Source of the DNA: Asaia platycodi JCM 25414
GTDB lineage: Bacteria > Pseudomonadota > Alphaproteobacteria > Acetobacterales > Acetobacteraceae
NCBI RefSeq assembly: GCF_000614545.1
Contig: NZ_BAKW01000015.1
Location: 1 to 64,000, forward strand
Reading direction: 5' to 3'
DNA length: 64,000 nt
The translations under genes and the position numbers were made by a program. Of the stretch, positions 9,360-17,741 are shown piece after piece; positions within the stretch are counted from its first letter, which is position 1; each line of letters opens with the position of its first letter. The notes under the pieces are model-generated. The model made no database searches. It saw only the letters and a program-made list of their open reading frames with translations, and had not been told where the DNA came from.

Positions 9360-10585
9360 GATAGTCCGGCCCCTTGTGTCGCGACATCGAGAGTGAAGAT
9401 CGTATTTTCGGCGCACATGAAAAGGCGATCGCGCTGCGTGCCGCCAAAAGTCAGATTGGACACGCTGCGTGGCAGGCGCAGCCGCCCGATCATCTTGCCT
9501 GCCGGATTGTAGACGAACACCCCGCAGAGCCCTAGTGGACCATTGGCGGCCACCCAGAGATTGCCAAGCCTGTCTGCCTTGATCCCATCGGGCATGAGTT
9601 TGTGACCGCCGAGCATCATGTCGGCAAAGACCCGCTGGTTCGTCAGCGCACCATTCTGCACGTCAAACGCGTAGATATTGCGGAACCCGCCGCCCTTGGG
9701 GCTGGCGGCGCCCTTTTCGCTCGAAACGATGTAAAGCGTCTTCTGATCGGGCGAGAAACACAGCCCGTTCGGGCCTGCCAGATCGGCACCGGTCAGAACG
9801 CTGGTGAGTTTCAGCGTCTGCGGGTCGAGATGGAAAACATGCGTCTGCTGATTATGCAGCCCGCCAATCTGCTCCGTGGCTTCGAGGTCGAGATTCCACG
9901 TCAGATTGCCTTTGCCGGGATTGCCATCGACCGGCGCATCGGGGTGCCCCTCCCAGAGACGGTCACCGTAAGGCGGGTCGGTAAACCAGATGCCGCCCTG
10001 CGCATCGACCACGATATCGTTGGGTGAGTTCAGACGCTTACCCTCGAAGCTTTCGGCGAGGATCGTGCAACGCCCGTCATGCTCCCATCGGATCACGCGT
10101 CGCATACCGTGTTCGCAGGTGATGAGGCGTCCGTCATGATCAAAGGTGTTGCCGTTGGAGTGATAGCTCTCCTTGCGGAACACACTCATCGAGCGCTCTT
10201 CCGGCAGATAGCGATATTGCGTGCTGCCCATCACGTCGCTGACGATCAGAAAACGTCCATCGCTCGACCAGGCAGGGCCTTCGAACCACAGCGTACGGCC
10301 TTTCCAGGCCTGAACCAGCGGGGCATTATCGAGAATGACGGTCGAGAATGACGGGTCGTAGAAAATGATATCCGGGTCCGGCGTGAAGGCGACGGGCGCA
10401 TCCGGACCCCAGACACGAGCAGGCGTGCTGACGACGCTGGGCGGGGCAATGGCCTCGTCCTGACCAGCGGCTCGGGCCCCGGCTGAGGCAAGAACCGCGC
10501 CTCCCATGGCGGCTAAACCGATACCGAGCGCCGAGCGGCGCGAAAGGGGCGAAGGGCGGGCGCCTGGGGCGTCTGTCTGACTCAT
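9356..10585 (-). CDS. Exported SMP-30/gluconolactonase-family protein with Tat signal
   Basis: 409 residues. The N-terminus carries a twin-arginine motif (SRRSALGIGLAAM) with a hydrophobic stretch ending in AGARA, so it is likely a folded, metal-bound periplasmic enzyme. The propeller has the SMP-30/Gnl/LRE landmarks: EGPAWSSDGRFLIVSD, N-x-N-x-x-x-x-D-x-x-G, the LNSPNDIVVDAQGGIWFTDPPYG stretch, and NGLCFSPDQKTLYI. The Asn/Asp positions in NSPND and GPNGL-type loops match known metal ligands. It hydrolyses aldonolactones such as glucono-delta-lactone made by membrane glucose dehydrogenase in acetic acid bacteria. First gene of the operon with the MRJP-like and YagU genes. A 10-bp inverted repeat lies at 10699-10729 upstream. 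Confidence 0.88.
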   Translation of the reverse strand: MSQTDAPGARPSPLSRRSALGIGLAAMGGAVLASAGARAAGQDEAIAPPSVVSTPARVWGPDAPVAFTPDPDIIFYDPSFSTVILDNAPLVQAWKGRTLWFEGPAWSSDGRFLIVSDVMGSTQYRYLPEERSMSVFRKESYHSNGNTFDHDGRLITCEHGMRRVIRWEHDGRCTILAESFEGKRLNSPNDIVVDAQGGIWFTDPPYGDRLWEGHPDAPVDGNPGKGNLTWNLDLEATEQIGGLHNQQTHVFHLDPQTLKLTSVLTGADLAGPNGLCFSPDQKTLYIVSSEKGAASPKGGGFRNIYAFDVQNGALTNQRVFADMMLGGHKLMPDGIKADRLGNLWVAANGPLGLCGVFVYNPAGKMIGRLRLPRSVSNLTFGGTQRDRLFMCAENTIFTLDVATQGAGLS

Positions 10586-11334
10586 GGGCTAGGCTCGTCT
10601 CACTGTTCGTCTGGATGAGCCGCGCCAATTCCATCGGCAGTATTGCCTGGGAACCGCCGGCGCAAAACCAGAAATCGCACGCGAAAAGTAGTTGATGATA
10701 ATGAGGCGGCGTCATGGGTCGCCTCATTAAAAAAATGTAACCAGAGTTATCGTGCGTTGTGAACTGCTAAAACGGCATCCCCCGATCAACAAAACCAATC
10801 GGCTGACCATACTATTTACACGGTCGATTTAACATCGATGGTGATTGTTGCAGTCACAGGCAATTGATCATTTCGGAAAGAAGCGACGAATGCGGTGATG
10901 CGCGAAGTTTTCAGGTGTTTCTCTACACCGGGTAGGCGGCATTTCTTTTGCAACCTCGCAGGGCGAGCGCGTTAAAACATGCAGGAGCGCGTAAGAAACA
11001 GCGCGACCGTCGCACCGACCCTGCTTTGCCTGTGCGGTAGAAACGCCAGCATCTTTCAAGCAGGACCTGTTCGGTAGCGAGGCCTGGGTCTTTCGAATAC
11101 GCACCAAATTGCAATCTTCGCCCCTGCTCGCCTCCCGTGCCCCGTATAATCGCCGTATATAGCCCCCCCTCGCGCTTTAGCCTCGTGAGCCACTTATGTG
11201 GCGGCGCAGCGAAGAGGTGCACCCTATGACAAGGCGACCCGACCGGATCTGACTTTATCAGGCGACACAGGGGGGGGCTGCTGGGTCAGCGCAGAGAATC
11301 TGCCCAGCGATCTTTTCGAGGTTCGAGAAGAGGG
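10586..11334. other. Gene-free stretch upstream of the gluconolactonase operon
   Basis: About 750 bases with only weak short frames (for example minus-strand frames at 10868-11222 without ribosome sites or family features). The first 150 bases hold the inverted repeat described separately and the probable operon promoter. Near 11270 there is a G8 run, a likely site of sequence error. Nothing else is supported. Confidence 0.5.
10699..10729. promoter_or_regulatory. Perfect 10-bp inverted repeat upstream of the gluconolactonase operon
   Basis: TAATGAGGCG (10699-10708) and CGCCTCATTA (10720-10729) form a perfect repeat with an 11-base spacer, followed on the plus strand by seven A. It lies about 115 bases upstream of the gluconolactonase start. 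It could be an operator for a dimeric regulator or a hairpin ending a transcript from the left. Read as RNA from the minus strand it is preceded, not followed, by the U run, so it is not a terminator for leftward transcription. Confidence 0.5.
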
Positions 11335-12341
11335 TCAGAATTCGAGGCAGATCTTGCCGAAATGCCGGTTGCTTTCCTGATGGCGGAACGCCTCGACGAT
11401 TTCTTCCAGCCCGAAAGAGCGATCGAGAACCGGGCGCATGCTGCTGGCATTCATCGCGCGTACCATATCGATCTGGTTCTCCCGGCTGCCAACCAGCACG
11501 CCTTGCAGGCGGAACTGCTTGAGCAGCATGGGCACGAGTTCGAGCTGCGCCGAGACGCCGCTTAGAATGCCTATCGTGGCGATATGACCGCCGACGCGCA
11601 CCGCTTCCATCGACTGGGCGAGCGATGCGGCGCCGCCGACCTCGATGATATGATCGACACCACGCCCGTCGGTGATGTCCCAGGCGGTGCGGCCCCATTC
11701 CGGGTTGCTGCGGTAATTGATCAGATGATCGGCGCCGAGGTCGCGCAGCCGTGCCAGTTTTTCGTCGCTGGACGATGTTGCAATAACCGTCGCACCGGCC
11801 ATCTTGGCGAATTGCAGGGCAAAAATCGACACGCCACCGGTGCCCTGCACCAGAACCGTGCTGGACGGGGTGATATGATCGTCCACAAACAACGAGCGCC
11901 AGGCTGTCAAACCCGCCGTGGTCAGCGTTGCGGCCTCTGCATGGGTCCAGTTCCTGGGTGCCAGGGTGAACGATGTTGCTGCCGTCGTGATTTCTTCACG
12001 GGCATACCCATCAACACCGTCGCCCGGGACGGTTGCAAAGCCGATGACTTCGGACCGCCCCGAGAGCCAGCTCGGAAAAAAAGTGCTGACGACGTGGTCG
12101 CCTGCTTTGAATTCGGTTACATTCGACCCGGTCTCAACGACTTCCCCGGCACCATCTGCCATGGGGATACGCGGCGAAGAGGGCCCCCACATGCCGCTCA
12201 CGACCGCATAATCGTGATAATTGAGCGATGAGGCATGAAGCGAACCCGGATCTCGTCTGGACCCGGCGAGCGTGTCTCGAGCTGAGTGACAGAGACCCGA
12301 TCGAAGCCGCCCGGCGGTGCCAAGAGAATTGCGCGTGTCAT
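11335..12341 (-). CDS. Medium-chain (MDR) NAD(P)-dependent oxidoreductase, one frame break
   Basis: About 335 residues after correction. The true N-terminus is MTRAILLAPPGGFDRVSV from ATG 12341, joined to LHASSLNYHDYAVVSG by one missing base near 12243. The GroES-like half shows NYHDYAVVSG and PMADGAGEVVETG; the Rossmann half shows VLVQGTGGVSIFALQFAK and ends in a quinone-reductase-like helix. The catalytic zinc Cys of classical alcohol dehydrogenases is not apparent, so it belongs with quinone oxidoreductase/enoyl reductase-type MDRs. A 34-bp palindrome sits 13 bases before the start and is its likely control site. The substrate is unknown. Confidence 0.85.
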
Positions 12342-12353
12342 GATGGGGAATCC

Positions 12354-12387
12354 TTTTCTTATTTCGATTAATATCGAAATAAGAAAA
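12354..12387. promoter_or_regulatory. Perfect 34-bp palindrome directly upstream of the MDR gene
   Basis: TTTTCTTATTTCGAT (12354-12368), spacer TAAT, then ATCGAAATAAGAAAA (12373-12387): fifteen perfect base pairs of dyad symmetry ending 13 bases before the MDR start codon. This AT-rich dyad is what HxlR, ArsR, MarR or TetR regulators of redox-responsive MDR genes recognise. No such regulator gene is adjacent, so it must act in trans. As RNA it could also hide the ribosome-binding region. Confidence 0.8.
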
Positions 12388-12696
12388 TCCGTTGCCTATT
12401 TCAAGGCCGGGATGCCCGAACTTCGACAATTCTGCTGTCTGACCGAGCCGCCGTAACTAGCGCTCTCCGTTCAGAGCTATGAAGACAGACGGGGATTTGA
12501 CCGCGAGTTCTCGCTTCGCATTGACCTCCCTCGTAAGCGGAAATGACGCTTCAAACTGGGAAGTGAATGGTTTTTTCGAGCTGCGTGATCCTGTAACTGC
12601 TTCGCAATAATTGCGGGCATAGAAGGCAGCCGTTTCTGCCCCGATGATAGCGAACCCCCACGGCGCCAGAAAAATGTCCTTCTGACGCCGGCTTGG
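12388..12696. other. Gene-free stretch between the MDR gene and glpK
   Basis: About 310 bases with no convincing gene. The frame downstream of the glpK stop stays open on the minus strand to about 12460, but it has no start codon, ribosome site or family features. I treat it as chance. Confidence 0.4.
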
Positions 12697-14192
12697 TTAG
12701 TTTGTTTGAGGTGTCAGCGTGCGCCGCACCGCGTCCTGCCAACCGCGCAGGAGTTCGAGGCGAAGTGTCGGCTCGATTTTTGGTTCGAAAAGCCGTTCCT
12801 GCTTCCAGATCGTGGCGATCTCATCGAGCGAGTTCCAGACACCCGTTGCCAGACCGGCCAGGAAGGCGGCGCCTAGAGCCGTGGTCTCGAGGTCGGACGG
12901 GCGCTGCACCTGGGTGTCGAGGATATTGGCCAGGAACTGGGAGAACCAGTCATTGGCCGACATGCCCCCATCGATACGCAGGGTCTGGGCTTGCATCGCC
13001 CCATCTTCACGCATGGCATGAGCCAGATCGAAGGTCTGATAGGCGACGGATTCCAGCGCGGCTCTGGCGATATGCGCTTCAGTCGAACCCAGAGTAAGAC
13101 CGCAGATCAACCCACGGGCCTCAGGGTCCCAATGCGGCGCGCCAAGGCCCACAAAGCCTGGCACCATATAGACACCGTGACTGTCGGGTACGCGTGTCGC
13201 CATGTCATCGGTCTGCGAGGCGTGGGTGATGAGATGCAGCCCGTCGCGAAGCCATTTGATGGCGGCACCCGCCACGAAAATGGAGCCTCGAGCGCATAGA
13301 TCGTCTTGCCGTTGATGCGATAGCCGATGGTCGTGAGCAGGCGATGATGCGAGGTGACAGGCTTGTCTCCGGTGTTGAGGAGCATGAAGCAACCGGTTCC
13401 ATAGGTTGCTTTTGCCATGCCAGGTTCGAAGCAGGCCTGCCCGACGAGGGCTGCGTGTTGATCGCCTGCCATGCCGCCAATGGGAATGGACACGCCGAAA
13501 AGCTCTGGCGCCGTCATGCCGAGTTGCCCACTATTATCGCAAAGCTTCGGCAGCAGGGCCGCCGGGACGCGGAACAGCGCGAGAAGATCGGCGTCCCATT
13601 CCTGGGTATGGATGTTGAACAGGGCCGTGCGGCTGGCATTGGTGACATCGGTTGCATGAACCTTGCCGCCGGTGAGGCGCCAGAGCAGGAAGCTGTCGAT
13701 CGTGCCCATGGCCAGCTCACCCGCTTCGGCACGGTCGCGGAGCCCGGTGACGTTATCGAGCAGCCATGTGATCTTGCTGGCAGAGAAATAGGGGTCGAGC
13801 AGCAGGCCGGTCTTGGCGCGAAGGATTTCTTCGGCACCATCGCGTTTGAGTTCGGCGCAGAAAGGGGCCGTACGACGGTCCTGCCAGACGATGGCGCGAT
13901 GCACCGGCTTGCCGGTGGCGCGCTCCCACAGCACGACGGTTTCGCGTTGGCTCGTGATGCCGAGGCCTGCGATTTTCTCTATGCCGCCAGATTCAGCAAT
14001 GGCTTCACGTGCCGTTTCGAGGGCGTCGCGCCAGATATCCTCGACATCATGCTCGACCCAACCCGGAGCCGGATAATGCTGGGTAAATTCGCGTCGCGAC
14101 AGGGAAAGGGATTTTGCCTTGTTGTCGAAAACGATGCTGCGTGTCGAGGTCGTGCCCTGATCGATGGCGAGGATATGGGTTTTCTGGGTCAT
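12697..14192 (-). CDS. glpK: Glycerol kinase, one frame break
   Basis: About 498 residues, normal for GlpK (FGGY kinase family). The N-terminal ATPase core shows [17 protein letters not shown] and [17 protein letters not shown]; the glycerol/ATP region has [14 protein letters not shown] and [14 protein letters not shown]; the C-terminal domain has [17 protein letters not shown]. One G is missing near 13290, between TIYALEG and [18 protein letters not shown] 14192 has a GGAG site nine bases upstream. It phosphorylates glycerol brought in by the adjacent GlpF, feeding GlpD in the same strand and order. It is the last gene of the glp cluster. Confidence 0.94.
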
Positions 14193-14264
14193 CTGTTGAA
14201 ACTCCACCCGGCATCCGTGGGATGCGCAGGGATAATGAAACGGTATGGTGATCCGTCGGTGGAT

Positions 14265-15161
14265 TCAGGGCGTGGGGGTGGCGCTGTTTGCGGCCATGTA
14301 GATCGGCTCGGCGCCTGGCTGGACTGAAGAGACTGGCGACCGTTCCGGGACGGGGGAGACAGGTAGGTCTGCAGTATAATTCGGCATGAAGGGGCGCAGC
14401 GTGAATTGATAGATGCCTGCACCGATCACGCCACCCACCAGCGGGCCTGCAATCGGCACCCACCAGTAATGCTGCGGGGACGGAAAGGCCGAGGCGCCCC
14501 AACCAGCGAAAAACGCGAAGGTACGCGGGCCGAAATCGCGCGCCGGATTGATGGCCCAGGCATCCAGAAAGCCGGATGACGCGCCGATAGCAGCGACAAG
14601 AAGCCCGATGATGAGAGCGCCGGAATTCGCCTGCGGGGCCATGGTGTTATACTGGCAGGTAATGGCGAAAATGCCGAAGACCAGCACACCTGTCAGCACG
14701 ATCTGCACCACGAAGGAATGCATGGCCGTCACGGCAAGGCCCGGATGGGTGAAGAACACACCCGCCGCGCCGCCATCGCCCGCACGGGTGAAGTGATGGA
14801 TCAGGTTGTAATGGTCGATGACGGGGTGAAAATTGAGATAGACCACCGCCGCCCCGGCAATGCCGCCCAGAACCTGAGCCGCGCAGTAAGGCAGAACCTT
14901 CTTCCATGAGAACCCGCGATAAAGCGCGAGAGCCAGGGTGACCGCTGGGTTGGCGTGGGTGCCGCTGACCGCCCCCGTGGCATAGATGGCGAATGTAACG
15001 CCAAGCCCCCAGACAATGGCCACGCCCCAATAGGCGTTCTGATAAGGGTTGGGATCGTAAAGGACGATCATCGCCGCGACGCTGTCGCCGAAAATGATGA
15101 TGATCATGACGGCGATGAATTCGGCAATCAGCTCGCCGAGATAGCGTTTTCTTTCTGACAT
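14265..15161 (-). CDS. glpF: Glycerol facilitator, aquaporin (MIP) family
   Basis: 298 residues, six membrane helices and two re-entrant loops. Both NPA motifs are intact: THANPAVTLALAL (loop B) and WAINPARDFGPR (loop E); the Asp after NPAR is typical of glycerol-conducting aquaglyceroporins. The longer C-terminal tail (after about residue 245) is Pro/Ser-rich. It lies between glpD and glpK on the same strand with gaps of 48 and 72 bases, consistent with one transcript for glycerol uptake and use. Confidence 0.93.
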   Translation of the reverse strand: MSERKRYLGELIAEFIAVMIIIIFGDSVAAMIVLYDPNPYQNAYWGVAIVWGLGVTFAIYATGAVSGTHANPAVTLALALYRGFSWKKVLPYCAAQVLGGIAGAAVVYLNFHPVIDHYNLIHHFTRAGDGGAAGVFFTHPGLAVTAMHSFVVQIVLTGVLVFGIFAITCQYNTMAPQANSGALIIGLLVAAIGASSGFLDAWAINPARDFGPRTFAFFAGWGASAFPSPQHYWWVPIAGPLVGGVIGAGIYQFTLRPFMPNYTADLPVSPVPERSPVSSVQPGAEPIYMAANSATPTP

Positions 15162-15209
15162 GAGAGTTTGTCCGTCAGCCAGAGTTGAAGGGGGAGGGGG
15201 CGGGTGAGG

Positions 15210-16775
15210 TCAGGCGACCTCTTTGTCGTCGGTTTTTTGGCCTGAGGCGTTCTTCTGAAGGCGGCGAGCCATGTAATCCTGCAATTTTGCTAGTGCTTCA
15301 GGACCAAAGCGCAGGCCGAGTTTTGAGCGGCGCCATAAAATATCGTCGGCGCTCCGGGCCCATTCATGCGCCATGAGGTAATCGACCTCACCTTCATGAA
15401 GATCGGCACCGATGAGTGCGCCCAGCGGGGCACCTTCGCTTTCTTTCGACAGCATGAGCGTCTCGACCAGCGTGCCGTAATTGCGCACCAGGCGTGTGGC
15501 CGTCTGTTGCGAGAGGCCCGCCACGCGGCGCTGGAGCGCTCCGACGCGTTTGTCGAAATCGGAGCGTTTGAAATCACCGCCCGGCAGCGGCGCCTCAGCC
15601 GTCCATGAGGTCGTTTTCAGCCCCTTGAGATGAGGCGCGAGTTTTTCGAGGGCGTGCTCTGCCAGTTTACGATAAGTCGTGATCTTGCCGCCGAAGACAG
15701 ACAATACGGGAGCCGCGCTGTGGTCGATATCGAGGCGGTAATCGCGTGTGACCGCAGACGCACTGCCTGAATGATCGTCATAGAGCGGGCGGACGCTGCA
15801 TAGCTCCAGACGACATCTTCCGGGGTGATCGAGCGTTTGAAATAGCGGTTCACGCTTTCGCAGAGATAGGTAATTTCGTCAGGCTGATGCTTACCGAACC
15901 GGGGTCCTGATCCCACGGAATATCCGTCGTGCCGATGAGGGTGAACTCTTTCTCGTAGGGAATGGCAAAGACGATACGTCTGTCGGGATTTTGCAGGATA
16001 TAGGCCTGCTCGGTATCGAATTGCTCGGCACGACGATATGGCTGCCTTTCACGAGCCGCACATGATTGCGGCTGTCGATCGACAGTCTGTCTTTCAGTAA
16101 TTCTGCCACCCAAGGACCCGCAGCATTGATCAAGGCGCGTGCGGTAACCTGTCGTGCTTCGCCGGTCTGGGTGTCTTCCAGAGTTGCCACCCAGTGGTCG
16201 GGGTGGCGTTCGGCACTCGTCAGTCTGGTGCGTGTGCAGATTGCCGCGCCGCGACGGGCGGCATCCTGTGCGTTCAGCACGACAAGGCGGCTGTCCTGTA
16301 CCCAGCCGTCGGAATATTCGAAGCCTCGCACGTAGTCGGGGCGCAGTACGCGGCCCGCGGCTTCGTTTTGCAGGCGCAGGCTGCGCGTTTTGGGCAGTGT
16401 CATCGTCCGGCAGAGATTGTCGTAGAGAAAGAGTCCGGTGCGCAGGAGCCAGGCGGGGCGGAGAATGGCTGAGTGCGGCAGAATGAAGCGCATCGGCCAG
16501 ATGATGTGCGGCGCAATTTTCATGAGGCGTTCGCGTTCGTTCAGTGCCTCACGCACGAGACGAAACTCGTAATATTCGAGATAGCGCAGCCCGCCATGGA
16601 TGAGCTTGGTGCTGGCAGACGAGGTGTGGCTGGCGAGATCGTCTTTCTCTACCAGAAGAACCTTGAGACCGCGTCCTGACGCATCGCGGGCAATGCCTGC
16701 TCCGTTGATACCACCGCCTACGATCAGGAGATCGTAAGCGCCTTCGGCCTGATTTGAATCTGCGGGAGCCGTCAT
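15210..16775 (-). CDS. glpD: FAD-dependent glycerol-3-phosphate dehydrogenase, three frame breaks
   Basis: About 522 residues once three single-base losses are repaired (near 16030, 15908 and 15800). The N-terminal FAD dinucleotide fold is DLLIVGGGINGAGIARDA; other family stretches are TKLIHGGLRYLEYYEF, the GTTDIPWDQDPG loop and SVFGGKITTYRKLAE. It oxidises glycerol-3-phosphate to dihydroxyacetone phosphate at the membrane and passes electrons to ubiquinone. The start is ATG 16775; an in-frame ATG 16823 lies inside the presumed operator. It follows glpR, and candidate GlpR sites lie in the 108-base gap between them. Breaks at three sites, each with intact conserved sequence either side, point to sequence error rather than decay. 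Confidence 0.9.
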
Positions 16776-16820
16776 GAAAAGAGACCTTCGGTAAAAGCGA
16801 CTACGAAGATCTTGGTAGAA

Positions 16821-16862
16821 CAAAAACGAAAGAAAACGAACATAAAACGTTATTGATAACGT
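16821..16862. promoter_or_regulatory. Candidate GlpR operator upstream of glpD
   Basis: Read on the minus strand, 16846-16821 contains two TTCGTTTT copies starting 10 bases apart, the kind of repeated TTCGTTT element used by DeoR-family regulators. Next to it, ACGTTAT-TG-ATAACGT (16847-16862) is a perfect 7-bp dyad. Both lie between glpR and glpD, 46-87 bases before the glpD start. Assignment to GlpR is by family habit and position. Confidence 0.55.
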
Positions 16863-16883
16863 CCTTGTGTTAAATGTTGCCTG

Positions 16884-17662
16884 TTATGTGTTTTCTATCA
16901 CATGCAGCGTCACATTGGCGCTGCTGAGCTGTGTTCGAAATTCTGCGGATGGCATCCGATCTGTGACGAAATCGTCGATCATGGTCAGGTCGCCGACACG
17001 CCCTACGGGCTTGCGAGTGAATTTGGTATGATCTGCCAGAAGAATGACCCGTCTAGCGTGACGCATGATCGCCCGTGCGCACTGGATTTCGTCGAGATCG
17101 AAATCGAGCAGCGTGCCATCTTCTTCCACACCGCTGATGCCGATCACACCGAAATCTGCGCGAAAGCCGGAGAGGGATTCCGTGGCGCCGGCGCCGATAA
17201 TGCCTCCGTCCTGAGGGCGCACCAGCCCCCCGGCCAGAACAGTGCGAAAATCGCGTCTTGGCGACAGAGCGACGGCGACATGCAGATTATTGGTGATGAC
17301 ATGCAGATCGCGATGGCCGGTCAGAGCGCGGGCGAAGGCTTCGGTGGTGGTGCCGATATTGATGAAAAGAGAGCTGCCATCGGGAATGAGTGCCGCAGCG
17401 CAGGCGCCAATGGCGTCTTTGGCGCGGGAATGCAGCGTCTGTCGCTCACCATAGGCGATATTCTCCGTCGATGAAGTCGGGCTGGCGCCACCGTGATAGC
17501 GGGCGACATGACCGCTCTCAGCGAGGGCGTTGAGGTCACGCCGTATCGTCTGCACCGTGACGCCAAGCGCTGGGCAAGATCCTCGTTGGACATGAAACCA
17601 TGCGCCTGAACTAGCGCGACGATCTGGCGGTGGCGGGGCGAGTTGAGCGCGACATGCATCAT
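16884..17662 (-). CDS. glpR: DeoR-family glycerol-3-phosphate regulon repressor, one frame break
   Basis: About 259 residues. An N-terminal DeoR helix-turn-helix ([24 protein letters not shown], written across the break as ...[21 protein letters not shown]) is followed by the sugar-phosphate-binding DeoRC domain with [38 protein letters not shown] and [15 protein letters not shown]. One base is missing near 17572. The family represses glp genes and releases with glycerol-3-phosphate; location directly ahead of glpD supports that role over other DeoR members. It diverges from uvrB with an 80-base gap. Confidence 0.9.
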
Positions 17663-17741
17663 GAACCCCTGTCTGTCATGCTGCGTTGAAGCCTACAATC
17701 CTGCACTTGCGACGACGCTCTTGAAAGCCCATTTCCCAGCC

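Noticed and set aside
8439..9512. 357-codon open frame opposite the MRJP-like and gluconolactonase genes
   Set aside because: It crosses the junction of two real, coupled genes on the other strand and shows no family pattern.
10868..11222. Short minus-strand frames that could be a phage-type gene piece
   Set aside because: No conserved motif could be found, and starts are poor.
12354..12387. The 34-bp palindrome as a transcription terminator
   Set aside because: It sits in a leader just before a start codon, and there is no GC-rich stem; operator fits better.
12460..12696. Open minus-strand frame continuing after the glpK stop
   Set aside because: No start codon or ribosome site, no family match, and GlpK already has full length.
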